NCBI RefSeq assembly: GCF_003627965.1
Contig: NZ_RBWE01000001.1
Span: 2,044,472 to 2,108,471 of the forward strand
Reading direction: 5' to 3'
DNA length: 64,000 nt
Source of the DNA: Desulfofundulus salinus
Lineage (GTDB): Bacteria; Bacillota; Desulfotomaculia; Desulfotomaculales; Desulfovirgulaceae
The position numbers were made by a program, and so were the translations under genes. The first letter of the stretch is position 1; every line of letters begins with the position of its first letter. Below are positions 35,474 through 44,702 of this stretch, one piece after another. The notes under the pieces are model-generated. The model did not search any database. It had not been told where the DNA came from and worked only from the letters and a program-made list of their open reading frames with translations.

Positions 35474-36967
35474 TCAGGCGATTTTCGCCCTGGCCAGATG
35501 CCGGCTCAAAGCTTCCTGGTAGAGCTGTAAATATTCCACTGCGGAACGGGCCCAGGAAAAGTCCAGCTCCATAGCCCTTTTTATCAGTTGTTTCCACTCG
35601 TCCGGCCGCTCCGTGTACAGGGAGAGGGCCCGCTGAATGGCGTGGTACAGGGCTTCTCCTTCATATTCGGAAAAGACGAAACCATTTCCGGAACCGGTGG
35701 CCGGATTGTAATCGTGGACCGTATCGGCCAGCCCACCGGTAGCCCGGACAATGGGAATAGTCCCGTAACGCATGGCAATCAATTGCCCCAGGCCGCAGGG
35801 CTCAAAGCGAGAGGGCATCAAGAACATGTCGGCACCGGCATAAATGCGCTGGGCCAGAATTGCGTTAAAACCGATGTAGACACCAGCTCTTTCAGGGTAA
35901 CGATTGTGGATGTCCCTGAACATATCTTCATAGCGCCTGTCACCGCTACCCAGAACCACAAATTGCACATCATGGGAAAGCAACCGGTCGGCAATCTGGG
36001 CAATTAGGTCGAGCCCTTTTTGATCCACCAGGCGCGAGATCATCCCCAGCACCGGGACATCCCTTACGGGCAGATTCATTTCTTTTTGCAGGGCGTATTT
36101 GTTTTCCTTTTTATTTTCAATGCTGTTCTGGTCGTAGTTCCGGTGAATACGGGGATCGGTTTTGGGGTTAAATTCATGGTAATTAATGCCATTAACTATC
36201 CCGTATAGATCGTGGGTACGTTTACGCAACAGGCCGTCCAACCGCTCCCCCAGCTCCGGTCGCTGGATCTCGGCCGCGTAAGTTTTACTGACCGTGTTAA
36301 TGACATCGGCATACAATATGCCCATTTTCATGTAACTGACCGTGCCGTAAAACTCAAGCAACTCGGGAGTAAAATACTCCTCCCCCACCCCCAAAAGCTT
36401 TAGCGTCTCTTTGGGGAAGTTGCCCTGATATTGCAGGTTGTGGATGGTAAACACCGTAGCTATACGGTTGCAAAACGGGTCCTGGGCGTAGCGAACTTTC
36501 AGGAAAAAGGGAATGGGACCGGTCTGCCAGTCGTTGCAGTGAATAATATCCGGTTGCCAGTTGAGGCGCGGCAACATTTCCAGCACGGCCCGGCAGAAGA
36601 AGGTAAAACGTTCGGCCTCGTCGGGAAACATGTACATGCCGTCCCGGTAAAAGTAATGGTGATTATCCACCAGGTACACCGGGATGATGCGATGCTCCCC
36701 CTGGTAATAGGCCTCGATGGTACTCTCCCGGATGATGGCCGTCTCGGCCCGGTTGTTGAAAAATACCGGAAAATCCATGCGGTAGGTGGCCTTTTCAATT
36801 CCCTTGTAATGGGGCATGGCTACCCGCACATCGTTCCCGAGGTTATCATTACCCACGGTAGCCAGAGCCTTGGGCAGGGAGCCGGCCACATCGGCCAGCC
36901 CCCCCGTCTTGGCAAAGGGAACGACTTCGGACGAAACCAGCAAAATCTTCAGCGGCCGATCAAACAT
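35474..36967 (-). CDS. glgA: Glycogen synthase (GT5)
   Basis: A 497-residue starch/glycogen synthase. It starts KILLVSSEVVPFAKTGGLADV, the family's ADP-glucose-binding KxGGL motif, and has the C-terminal PSRFEPCGLGQL and RATGGLADTV loops. ATG 36967 lies 9 bases after GGAGG and overlaps the galT stop by 8 bases; the longer upstream frame only re-reads galT. Together with galT and the debranching-type enzyme it implies glycogen storage. Confidence 0.93.
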   Translation of the reverse strand: MFDRPLKILLVSSEVVPFAKTGGLADVAGSLPKALATVGNDNLGNDVRVAMPHYKGIEKATYRMDFPVFFNNRAETAIIRESTIEAYYQGEHRIIPVYLVDNHHYFYRDGMYMFPDEAERFTFFCRAVLEMLPRLNWQPDIIHCNDWQTGPIPFFLKVRYAQDPFCNRIATVFTIHNLQYQGNFPKETLKLLGVGEEYFTPELLEFYGTVSYMKMGILYADVINTVSKTYAAEIQRPELGERLDGLLRKRTHDLYGIVNGINYHEFNPKTDPRIHRNYDQNSIENKKENKYALQKEMNLPVRDVPVLGMISRLVDQKGLDLIAQIADRLLSHDVQFVVLGSGDRRYEDMFRDIHNRYPERAGVYIGFNAILAQRIYAGADMFLMPSRFEPCGLGQLIAMRYGTIPIVRATGGLADTVHDYNPATGSGNGFVFSEYEGEALYHAIQRALSLYTERPDEWKQLIKRAMELDFSWARSAVEYLQLYQEALSRHLARAKIA

Positions 36968-38012
36968 ACTGTACTGCCTCCCTTTCTCCCCCGGCATAAA
37001 CTGGAGGCGGACAGAAGACTTCCTGTTCCCGCAGGACCTCCGCCGCCATTTCCGGTGGCGTGGGGTTAATATAAAAGCCCGTACCCAATTCAAAGCCGGC
37101 CATTATGGTTAGACGGGGCAGGATTTCCAGATGCCAGTGGTAATGAATCGTATCCGGCTCATTTACCGGTGCGGTGTGCAGGACCATATTGAAGGGCGGG
37201 CCACCCACACTTTGCCGCAAGCGCAACAGGGTGCTGCGCAGTACCCGGGCCAGGTCGCGCACCTGCTCCTCCCGGATGCTGGCAAAGTCATGCTGGTGTT
37301 CCCGGGGTACAATCCAGGTTTCAAAAGGAAACCGGGAAGCAAAAGGGGCAAAACTGATGAATTTATCTGTTTCAAGAACCACCCGCTGCCGCTCGGAAAC
37401 TTCCTGGGCCAGCACATCGCAAAGGACACACCGGCCGGTAGACCAGGCGTAATGTTTAAAGCCCTGCATTTCCTCCTGTATATCCACCGGAACCATGGGC
37501 GTGGCTAAAATCTGGGAGTGGGTATGCTCCAGGGAAGCTCCGGCAGTCTGACCAAAGTTTTTAAAGATTTGGATATATTTCAGCCGGGTATCCCGGCGGA
37601 GATCCAGGGAGCGCTGCTGCCAGGCCCAGATAACCTCCTCCAGCTGGCGCTCATCCAGGGCATCCAGGTAAGCTTCATGATCCGGAGCCTCCACCACCAC
37701 CTCATGGGCACCCAGGCCATCCATTACATCGTAGACCCCATGGCGGCGCACGCCGGTTTGAGCCTCGATACGTACCGCCGGAAACTTGTTCGGAACCACC
37801 CTTACCCACCAGCCCGGCATATCCGGTGAGGTGCCCCTTTCCCGGAAGGCCAGGACCTCCGGTGGTGTATCCCCTTCATGTCCCGGACACAAGGGACATC
37901 GTCCGCCCTTTTTTTCGTTTTGCGGCACCTTGAAGTCGCAGGGACGTTTGCCCCTTTCGGTGGCAATGACTACCCAGCGCTTCACCAACGGATCCTTTCT
38001 CCATTCGGGCAC
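36960..38012 (-). CDS. galT: Galactose-1-phosphate uridylyltransferase
   Basis: A 350-residue GalT of the HIT superfamily, exchanging UMP between hexose 1-phosphates. Zinc-type CPLCPG near residue 40, SLEHTHSQILA, and the catalytic-region HYHWHLEI are visible. GTG 38012 follows GGGAGGAAA. It is translationally coupled to glgA. Some members of this family use ADP-sugars; which nucleotide this one uses is not clear. Confidence 0.88.
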   Translation of the reverse strand: MPEWRKDPLVKRWVVIATERGKRPCDFKVPQNEKKGGRCPLCPGHEGDTPPEVLAFRERGTSPDMPGWWVRVVPNKFPAVRIEAQTGVRRHGVYDVMDGLGAHEVVVEAPDHEAYLDALDERQLEEVIWAWQQRSLDLRRDTRLKYIQIFKNFGQTAGASLEHTHSQILATPMVPVDIQEEMQGFKHYAWSTGRCVLCDVLAQEVSERQRVVLETDKFISFAPFASRFPFETWIVPREHQHDFASIREEQVRDLARVLRSTLLRLRQSVGGPPFNMVLHTAPVNEPDTIHYHWHLEILPRLTIMAGFELGTGFYINPTPPEMAAEVLREQEVFCPPPVYAGGEREAVQYV

Positions 38013-38042
38013 TTCCTTTCCTCCCCTCGCGAAGTATGTCAG

Positions 38043-38336
38043 TTATTGCAACACGGCTCGAACCATGTCTTCCATGGATTCCTCTTTATCCCGGCGCTCA
38101 TCGATGGTGATGGATGTCACTACCCGCATGACGCCGTCGTTAAAGGGAGCACGGTGCATTTTTTTCACCGCATCCAGCACCCGGTCCAGTTCCCCTTCAA
38201 TAATGGTGGACATGGGTGTTACCTGATGCTTGAGACCCGGCTCCCCCTTTAGCACCTCGTAGCAATGGCTGATATAACTGCTGACACTGGGATCATCGGT
38301 GCCCATGGGCATGACACTTACTTCCACTATAGCCAT
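38043..38336 (-). CDS. Thiamine-binding protein, MTH1187/YkoF-like
   Basis: A 97-residue protein of the MTH1187 family. It begins MAIVEVSVMPMGTDDPSVS and keeps HQVTPMSTIIEGE. Such proteins bind thiamine or related ligands. ATG 38336 follows GGGAG; a GTG at 38348 is an alternative. It lies 30 bases before galT and may head the same transcript. Confidence 0.85.
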   Translation of the reverse strand: MAIVEVSVMPMGTDDPSVSSYISHCYEVLKGEPGLKHQVTPMSTIIEGELDRVLDAVKKMHRAPFNDGVMRVVTSITIDERRDKEESMEDMVRAVLQ

Positions 38337-38438
38337 GTTTTTCTTCACTCCCTTCCGCGATAAATTCTAATGTAAAGTTACCGCAAAGGGTTTCTTTTTA
38401 TACAATTAGACGGCAATATTTTCGTAAGGAGCAGGAAA

Positions 38439-39113
38439 GTGACGGCAAAAATCGAAATATGCTTTAGAGCAAGCAAAAAGGGGTTGGGTAAAGTGCCCAG
38501 GGAACTGGTAAGCATCAAGGGTACCCGGGAGGGCCTGGTCATCCTGCTCGATCCCAACCGGGAATTTGAAGATATCAAATTACACTTGAAACGAAAAATG
38601 GAGTCTTCCCGGGGCTTTTTCCGGGGTGCGCGCTTCACCGTTTACGGGCAAACGATCACTGGTTGCCAGCGCACCGAACTGGAAAATATTTGCCGCCAGT
38701 ACGGGTTAATTCCCTCGCCGGACATATCCTGGCCCTTTGAAAAAAAGAAAGCCGCTTTCCCGGGGGAACCGGCCCGGCTGGTGCAGGGTGCTTTACGCTC
38801 GGGCCAGGAGATACGCCACCGGGGCAGCGTGGTGATCGTGGGCAACGTCCACCCCGGAGCCCAGGTGATCGCCGATGGCAGTGTCATCATCATGGGCAGC
38901 TGCCGGGGAATAATCCTTGCCGGAGCGGGGGGCAACAATACGGCCACCATCACGGCCCTAAAGTTCCAGCCGATCCGTTTATCTATTGCCGGGGTAACCG
39001 CAGACCCCGCCACTATCCCGCAAAGCAGCCCTTTCCCTTTAACTGCTAGACTGGAAAAGGGCAGGATCATTTTTGACTCCTACCGTAGCAAAACTACATG
39101 CCTGATTTTTTAA
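38439..39113 (+). CDS. minC: Septum site-determining protein MinC
   Basis: A 224-residue MinC, the FtsZ antagonist. An N-terminal domain (about 1-105) is followed by the conserved beta-helix (about 115-195; RSGQEIRHRGSVVIVGNV, GSVIIMGSCRG, AGAGGNNTATI). GTG 38439 lies 7 bases after AAGGAG. No minD is adjacent, so it is separated from the usual minCD pair. Confidence 0.88.
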   Translation: MTAKIEICFRASKKGLGKVPRELVSIKGTREGLVILLDPNREFEDIKLHLKRKMESSRGFFRGARFTVYGQTITGCQRTELENICRQYGLIPSPDISWPFEKKKAAFPGEPARLVQGALRSGQEIRHRGSVVIVGNVHPGAQVIADGSVIIMGSCRGIILAGAGGNNTATITALKFQPIRLSIAGVTADPATIPQSSPFPLTARLEKGRIIFDSYRSKTTCLIF

Positions 39114-39658
39114 ACCTTTTCCCGAGCCAAAAGGTAATGTGTGGCCAGCAAGCCAGCGGTGGACTTGGCGTCACAAATCTCGCCCCGCCAGAGCATGGCC
39201 AGGGCTTCGTCCAGGGGTACCTTCACCACCTGGACGAATTCATCTTCGTCCGGGTGCTGGCCTTCCTGGTTTAAATCCCGCGCCAGGAATAAATACATTT
39301 TTTCGCTGGTAAATCCCGGGGTGGAGTAAAAGCTGCACAGCGGCTGCCAGCGTTCCGCCCTTAGCCCGGTTTCCTCCGCCAGTTCCCTTTGGGCACACTG
39401 CAAAGGTTCCTCCCCATTTTCTATTTTACCGGCAGGTATTTCTAAAAGTTCCTTACCCACGGGATAACGGTACTGCCGGACCAGGAAAACTTCCTTTTTT
39501 TCATTCAGGGCCACGATGGCCACGGCCCCGGCATATTCCACCACTTCCCGGGTGCCGGTGCGACCGTCGGGCAAGAGCACCGTATCCACCCGCAGATTTA
39601 AGATTTTTCCCCGGTAAACCATCCGGGAATCCAGCTTCTTTTCGGTTAATGCGGACAT
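39110..39658 (-). CDS. ADP-ribose pyrophosphatase, Nudix family
   Basis: A 182-residue Nudix hydrolase. The Nudix box (GKIENGEEPLQCAQRELAEE followed by TG) fits G-x5-E-x7-R-E-U-x-E-E. The C-terminal part matches the NudF-like ADP-ribose class. ATG 39658 follows AAGGGGAT. Its 3' end overlaps minC by four bases, convergently. Confidence 0.9.
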   Translation of the reverse strand: MSALTEKKLDSRMVYRGKILNLRVDTVLLPDGRTGTREVVEYAGAVAIVALNEKKEVFLVRQYRYPVGKELLEIPAGKIENGEEPLQCAQRELAEETGLRAERWQPLCSFYSTPGFTSEKMYLFLARDLNQEGQHPDEDEFVQVVKVPLDEALAMLWRGEICDAKSTAGLLATHYLLAREKV

Positions 39659-39692
39659 TTTTATCCCCTTCCTGACGGCTTTTTTCATATGG

Positions 39693-40301
39693 CTACACGA
39701 GCCTTCTCATTTTCCCCAAAACAAGACCGGGCAAAAGGGCGTAGTCCTCGGTAGGCAGGTGGCGGGAGGCTGAAGCATCAAAGAGAACATTCCCCGAGGG
39801 AGGAAATTCCTCATCTCCCAGCCACAGGACAAAGGTTATGGGTATTTTTGGCAAAACCGGCACACTTACAGCCACGTCCCCCATTTCCACCCGCCTCCCT
39901 CCTAACATTTCCGCAGCACGCACCAAAAGTTCCGGCTTACCTCCGAAGATGCCCACCAGAGGGCGCACTGCACGGTTGTTAAAGGGGCCGACATAAATAA
40001 ATCCGCCGGGCAGCTCCTGGAAGGAAATTAATCGCCCTTCCACCTGGGCCGGACTGGCCTTGGCGAGATAATGCAACAGGGTAATCTGTACTTCCTTGGG
40101 TACTTCTGCCCCGCCAGCTGCATCCATAACCTCACCGCCGGGATATTTCACCAGGTAGTACGAGCCAAGAAAGGGCACAATGAATTCCGCCGCTTCCGGC
40201 CGGTAAGTTACGGCTGCGTTAAAAGCCATGCTTTCCGGCTCCCGCAGGGCAAATTCCTCCTTTGCCTGCCGATGGGCAGGTTCAAGGTTCATCCAGGCCA
40301 A
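39693..40301 (-). CDS. DUF3786 domain protein
   Basis: A 202-residue protein of the DUF3786 family (LPGGFIYVGPFNNRAVRPL, then FDASASRHLPTEDYALLPGL). Function unknown. TTG 40301 follows GGAGGGGAT; a longer frame to 40352 lacks a ribosome site. It lies upstream of the Nudix gene on the same strand. DUF3786 proteins are common in anaerobes with corrinoid and C1 metabolism. Confidence 0.8.
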   Translation of the reverse strand: MAWMNLEPAHRQAKEEFALREPESMAFNAAVTYRPEAAEFIVPFLGSYYLVKYPGGEVMDAAGGAEVPKEVQITLLHYLAKASPAQVEGRLISFQELPGGFIYVGPFNNRAVRPLVGIFGGKPELLVRAAEMLGGRRVEMGDVAVSVPVLPKIPITFVLWLGDEEFPPSGNVLFDASASRHLPTEDYALLPGLVLGKMRRLV

Positions 40302-40426
40302 GATAATCCCCTCCCGAGAAAGTATCACCGCTTTAAACAGGCTTCGTCGCAAACGGAAGCTTTTCCTCCCCCAAAATGATCGAATCGCTGAAAGCCGGCA
40401 GGGTACTGCCGCCTTAATGTATATCT

Positions 40427-40465
40427 GAAACTATTCTGTACAAGATCTAAGTGAGAAACTATTCT
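40427..40465. repeat. GAAACTATTCT direct repeat upstream of hsp20
   Basis: The undecamer GAAACTATTCT occurs at 40427-40437 and 40455-40465, a 28-base period, immediately before the Hsp20 ribosome site. No CIRCE element was found. Confidence 0.45.
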
Positions 40466-40482
40466 TTCGGAGGTGTCCGGCC

Positions 40483-40920
40483 ATGGACCTTGTACACTGG
40501 GAACCCTTTCACGAGCTTCGCCACCAAATGAACCGGCTTTTTAACAGCCCCTGGTTCCGGGGGGTGCCGGGTTTTTTTGGTCCTGAAGGCATCAGCCCCC
40601 GGGTGGATATTTACCAAACGGATCAGGAGGTTGTGGCCACAGCCGAACTGCCCGGGATAGCTTCCAAAGACGACCTGCAGGTAACCCTTACCGAAAATAC
40701 CCTGAGCATTAAAGGGGAGTTTAAAAGAGGAACCGAGCAAAGACAGGAAGGTTACTACCACAGCGAACGCTATTACGGCACTTTCAGCCGCACCCTGCCC
40801 CTGCCGGTGGAAGTAAAACCGGAACAGGCGAGGGCCAGCTATAAAAACGGTATTCTGGAGGTACGCATTCCGAAAAAAGAACCCGGCAAGAGGAATATTT
40901 ACCGGGTAGACGTTCAATAG
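40483..40920 (+). CDS. Small heat-shock protein Hsp20 family
   Basis: A 145-residue small heat-shock chaperone. The alpha-crystallin domain spans about 38-140 (VDIYQTDQEVVATAELPGI, TLSIKGEF, YGTFSRTLPLPVEV) and ends with the IPKKEP motif. ATG 40483 follows GGAGGTG. Alone on its strand between convergent and codirectional neighbours. Confidence 0.93.
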   Translation: MDLVHWEPFHELRHQMNRLFNSPWFRGVPGFFGPEGISPRVDIYQTDQEVVATAELPGIASKDDLQVTLTENTLSIKGEFKRGTEQRQEGYYHSERYYGTFSRTLPLPVEVKPEQARASYKNGILEVRIPKKEPGKRNIYRVDVQ

Positions 40921-40973
40921 CAAACAAATCTTCCCACGGTACTGCGGCAACTAAGCAAAACCCGGCAGACAGT

Positions 40974-41010
40974 AGCCGGAGCCTGAACAGAGGGCTCCGG
41001 CTTGCTATTG
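40974..41010 (+). terminator. Hairpin after hsp20
   Basis: A perfect 10-bp stem AGCCGGAGCC / GGCTCCGGCT lies 54 bases after the hsp20 stop; the T tract is weak. The rest of the 312-base gap to 41232 has no gene, though a short plus-strand frame at 41045-41100 (MEDPDSWRVLSDKFTIEK) could be a remnant. Confidence 0.55.
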
Positions 41011-41232
41011 GTATATATTTGAGCGGCCATCTGGCGCCTGGGAATGGAAGACCCCGACAGCTGGAGAGTTCTTAGCGACAAATTTACCATCGAAAAGTAA
41101 TTACGACGGCCGGACCCACGAGCCATTTTTTCTTACCAATTCAAGAAAGGATTTCCCGTCCTCAAAGAGAAATATTAAACATACCATAAATGAAAAATGT
41201 CATTTTTTCCCGCATGAAGGAGAGAGTACGAT

Positions 41233-42210
41233 TTGACCGCCCGGGTTGGCATTCCCTGTTCATTGCTGTACTTTCTTTATTATCCGACCTGGAAAACCTT
41301 CTTCAACGAACTTGGGGCTCAAGTAATCCCTTCCGGAAACACTACCAGGGAAATGCTTGATCTGGGAGTGAAGGAAGCCCTGGCCGATGCCTGTGTGCCC
41401 ATTAAACTATACTTCGGTCATGTGCAGGCTCTGATCGGCCGGGTTGATTATTTATTTATCCCGCGGGTGGTCTGTTTAAACAAGGAAACAACCTACTGCC
41501 CTAAATTTCTGGGACTACCCGATATGATCCGGCATTCTTTTAAAAAAATCCCCCCGCTTATTGACGTACGCATAGACGTACGGGAAGGATGCAACGCCCT
41601 GGCAAAAGCTTACCAGCAAGCGGGGCTGGTCCTGGGTGCCACCCGGGGAGCCATCGCTCTTGCCTGCCGCAAGGCCATGGCCGTAGAACGCCGGTTTTTC
41701 TCCCTGCTGCAGGAAGGCTGGCAACCTCTGGAGGCCATGCAAATTTTAAATACGGGCATCCGGCCTCAAAAACAAAAAGGCCGGCTGGTTTTTGCCGTAC
41801 TGGGCTACCCTTATCTCGTTTACGATCAGTACATCAGTGTGGGCTTGCTGGGCCGGTTAAAAAAAATGGGGGTAGAAGTGATCACTGTAGAAAACCTGCC
41901 GCCCCGAGCGCTGTACAGGCAAAATGACCACCTGGACAAACGCCTGTTCTGGACCCTGGGGGACCTGGTCCTGCGGGCGGCCCATTATTTTTTCCGGCAC
42001 ACAAGGATCGACGGGATTATACACCTGACGGCCTTTGGCTGCGGACCCGATTCACTGGTAGGCAAGTTCCTGGAAATGGCTGCCCACGAGCACCAAACCG
42101 TCCCTTTTATGAGCCTGTCTATCGATGAACACAGCGGTGAAGCCGGTATTGCCACCCGGCTGGAAGCCTTTGTAGACATGGTATGCCGCAAAAAAGAGGT
42201 GTGTCTTTAG
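41233..42210 (+). CDS. CoA-dehydratase activase-related protein (DUF2229 type, first half)
   Basis: A 325-residue protein with GIPCSLLYFLYYPTWKTFF, a Cys-rich N-terminal lobe (DACVPIKLYFGHV) and C-terminal GCGPDSLVGKF and DEHSGEAGIATRLEAF. These are marks of the DUF2229/COG3580-like part that in other organisms is fused to the ASKHA activase of 2-hydroxyacyl-CoA dehydratases. It shares the EAGI/ATRLEAF end with the next gene. TTG start at 41233. Confidence 0.8.
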   Translation: MTARVGIPCSLLYFLYYPTWKTFFNELGAQVIPSGNTTREMLDLGVKEALADACVPIKLYFGHVQALIGRVDYLFIPRVVCLNKETTYCPKFLGLPDMIRHSFKKIPPLIDVRIDVREGCNALAKAYQQAGLVLGATRGAIALACRKAMAVERRFFSLLQEGWQPLEAMQILNTGIRPQKQKGRLVFAVLGYPYLVYDQYISVGLLGRLKKMGVEVITVENLPPRALYRQNDHLDKRLFWTLGDLVLRAAHYFFRHTRIDGIIHLTAFGCGPDSLVGKFLEMAAHEHQTVPFMSLSIDEHSGEAGIATRLEAFVDMVCRKKEVCL

Positions 42211-43298
42211 TGCCCAGAGTTACTTTCCCCCATGTGGCGGAATCCTATCGCAGCTTTAAAATGCTCATGGAAGATCTGGGTAATGAGGTCATCCTCCCTC
42301 CCCGCCCCAGCAAGCACACCCTGGACCTCGGGGTACGCTACGCCCCGGAATTTGCCTGTTTCCCGGTGAAAATACTCCTGGGCACTTATCTGGAAACCTG
42401 CCCGAAAGGGGTGGAGCTTATCGTCACCAGTGGCGGGGTGGGACCCTGCCGTGCCGGTCATTACGCGCAGCTACACAAAAAAATCCTGCATTCCCTGGGC
42501 TACCCCGTTGATATTGTTGTTTTTGAACCGCCACGGCTTTATCCCCTGGACTTTTTGCATAACATCCAGCGACTGAATCCCCGGCGCATGTCTTACCGCG
42601 CCATTTACGAGTGTATCCGGCGAGCCTGGCGTAAACTCCAGGCGCTGGACAATGTAGAAAAACTAACCCACAAAGTACGCCCCAGGGAAACCATCCGGGG
42701 TGCCACCACCCGTACTTACCGCCGGGTGCTGGAATGGATAGACAGGGCCTACAGCCTTGTGGAAATTGAGGAAGCCGAACGAAGTGCCCTTGAAGAACTG
42801 CAAAAGGTACCCCAGGATCCAAACCGGGATGTCTTAAGGGTGGGTATTGTAGGTGAAGTATATGTCCTCCTGGAACCGGCCAGCAACCTGGAAATTGAAG
42901 AAACCCTGGGGAACCTGGGGGTAGAGGTGGAAAGATCTTTATTTTTAACTGGCTGGACCAGGGACAACACCTGGGCAGAAACCACCGAGGGCCTAACGGT
43001 GAAAGAGGCCGCCATGCCTTACCTGCCCGAACTGCTGGGGGGGCACGGCCGGGACTCCATTGGCAACACGGTGCTTTATGCCAAACGGGGTTTTGACGGG
43101 GTCATTCAGCTCGCCCCCTTCACCTGTATCCCGGAGATTGTAGCCCGCACCATTTTGCCCCGGGTAAGCGAAGAACACAATATCCCGGTGCTGACTTTCT
43201 TCCTGGATGAACAAACGGGCAAGGCAGGCATGACCACCCGGCTGGAGGCTTTTGTGGATTTAATGCGGCGCAAAAAAGCCGCCCGCCGCCCGGCATAA
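42210..43298 (+). CDS. CoA-dehydratase activase-related protein (second half)
   Basis: A 362-residue homologue of the preceding gene (FACFPVKILLGTYLE, GGVGPCRAGHYAQL, and a matching DEQTGKAGMTTRLEAF end). GTG 42210 overlaps the previous TAG by one base, so the two are translationally coupled. The conserved Cys residues suggest an iron-sulfur or corrinoid-type cofactor site. With the ASKHA protein downstream it forms a three-piece version of the long activase. Confidence 0.8.
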   Translation: MPRVTFPHVAESYRSFKMLMEDLGNEVILPPRPSKHTLDLGVRYAPEFACFPVKILLGTYLETCPKGVELIVTSGGVGPCRAGHYAQLHKKILHSLGYPVDIVVFEPPRLYPLDFLHNIQRLNPRRMSYRAIYECIRRAWRKLQALDNVEKLTHKVRPRETIRGATTRTYRRVLEWIDRAYSLVEIEEAERSALEELQKVPQDPNRDVLRVGIVGEVYVLLEPASNLEIEETLGNLGVEVERSLFLTGWTRDNTWAETTEGLTVKEAAMPYLPELLGGHGRDSIGNTVLYAKRGFDGVIQLAPFTCIPEIVARTILPRVSEEHNIPVLTFFLDEQTGKAGMTTRLEAFVDLMRRKKAARRPA

Positions 43299-43415
43299 AA
43301 GGGCCGCCGGGAAAAGTGACGTTTACAGTTAGTAAAATGCATTAGCTTTCAAGCTCATTTAAGCGGTTTTGAAAAGCATCATCTACAGTCTATTATGCAG
43401 CAGGAAGGGAAGGAT

Positions 43416-44369
43416 ATGAAAGCTTACCTGGGTATAGATGTGGGTTCGGTAAGCACCAACATTGTGATTTTAAGCGAGGCCGGAGAAGTCCTCACCGGCC
43501 TTTACTTGCGTACCCGGGGCCGCCCCATTGAAGCCATCCAGAGCGGTTTAAAGGCAGCCAGGGAGAGCCTCAAACCGGGCGTGGAAATAGCAGGTGTCGG
43601 TACCACCGGAAGCGGACGCTACCTGGCCGGCGTCATGGTGGGAGCAGACGTGATCAAGAACGAAATCACCGCCCATGCCGTGGCCGCCTCAATGCTGGTA
43701 CCCGATGTACAGACGGTTCTGGAAATAGGCGGACAGGATTCCAAAATTATCATCCTGCGCAACGGCGTGGTGGTGGACTTTGCCATGAACACCGTCTGCG
43801 CTGCCGGTACAGGTTCCTTTTTGGATCAACAGGCTGCCCGGCTGAATATCCCCATCGAGCAATTTGGCGAACTGGCCCTGCAATCAACCAACCCGGTACG
43901 CATTGCCGGTCGCTGTACGGTATTTGCCGAGTCGGATATGATCCATAAACAACAAATGGGCCACGCCCTGCCGGATATCATTAACGGTTTGTGTGAAGCC
44001 CTGGTGCGCAACTACCTGAACAACGTGGGCAAGGGTAAGGAAATTCTGCCCCCTGTGGTGTTCCAGGGAGGAGTGGCCGCCAACATCGGTATTAAGGCCG
44101 CCTTTGAACGGGCCCTGGGCATGCCCGTGCTGGTACCGGAACATCATAAGATCATGGGTGCCATTGGCGCCGCCCAGCTGGCTGCCGAGAAGGTGGCCGG
44201 AACCGGCCAGACCGGGTTTAAAGGTTTTGGTATTACGGAACTCCCCTATCATACGAGGAGTTTCGAGTGTGACGGTTGTCCCAATGCCTGCGAGATTGCC
44301 GAGATTTATGAAGAGGATAGGGTTATCGGTCGCTGGGGTGCCCGCTGCCCCCGCTGGGATGTAATCTAG
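43416..44369 (+). CDS. Acyl-CoA dehydratase activase (HgdC/BadF ASKHA family)
   Basis: A 317-residue ATPase that injects electrons into 2-hydroxyacyl-CoA dehydratases or related enzymes. Phosphate loop GIDVGSVSTNIVIL; cluster-binding Cys in CAAGTGSFLDQQAA and GRCTVFAESD; GGVAANIGIK near the C-terminus. A further CDGCPNACEI motif at the end may bind another cluster. ATG 43416 follows GGAAGGGAAGGAT. No dehydratase alpha/beta genes are present, so the partner is unknown. Confidence 0.85.
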   Translation: MKAYLGIDVGSVSTNIVILSEAGEVLTGLYLRTRGRPIEAIQSGLKAARESLKPGVEIAGVGTTGSGRYLAGVMVGADVIKNEITAHAVAASMLVPDVQTVLEIGGQDSKIIILRNGVVVDFAMNTVCAAGTGSFLDQQAARLNIPIEQFGELALQSTNPVRIAGRCTVFAESDMIHKQQMGHALPDIINGLCEALVRNYLNNVGKGKEILPPVVFQGGVAANIGIKAAFERALGMPVLVPEHHKIMGAIGAAQLAAEKVAGTGQTGFKGFGITELPYHTRSFECDGCPNACEIAEIYEEDRVIGRWGARCPRWDVI

Positions 44370-44384
44370 AGAGGAGAAAGCCAC

Positions 44385-44603
44385 TTGTCGCCAGAAGTAG
44401 CTCTAGTCGCAACCTGGTTATTGCTGGGATTAATGGTGGGCAATGGTCTATGGGTGGCCTGGGATGCCCGCCGACGGGGCAAACCGCTGGGAGAAGTCAT
44501 TGCCTGGGGGCTGTTTTCCACCGCTTTCTTTGGCATCGGGCTGGCGCTATACCTGATGTGGGGCCGCCACCTGCCCTCCGAAAACAACGACCGGAAAAGC
44601 TGA
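44385..44603 (+). CDS. Small membrane protein after the activase
   Basis: A 72-residue protein with two transmembrane helices (about 5-25 and 40-60) and a cationic loop between (DARRRGKPLGE). TTG 44385 follows GAGGAG. It lies 15 bases after the activase stop. Family not recognised. Confidence 0.55.
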   Translation: MSPEVALVATWLLLGLMVGNGLWVAWDARRRGKPLGEVIAWGLFSTAFFGIGLALYLMWGRHLPSENNDRKS

Positions 44604-44636
44604 TCTCCCGCCGTTATCAAGAATTAGGCTGCCAGG

Positions 44637-44702
44637 GGCCCGGGTATAACCTTTTATGGTGATTCCCGGGCCGTGCGGCACTTTTTTACTTGTAAAGTGC
44701 CG
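44637..44702. other. Two hairpins in the gap upstream of the thiolase
   Basis: GGCCCGGG (44637-44644) pairs with CCCGGGCC (44665-44672); CGGCACTTT (44676-44684) pairs with AAAGTGCCG (44694-44702). They may terminate the activase operon. In the rest of the 401-base gap, TTGTGT at 44931 and TATACA at 44954 are a weak promoter candidate for the thiolase; no gene is seen. Confidence 0.4.

Noticed and set aside
40974..41003. Possible riboswitch before the activase locus
   Set aside because: Only a simple hairpin is present; no conserved aptamer blocks were seen.
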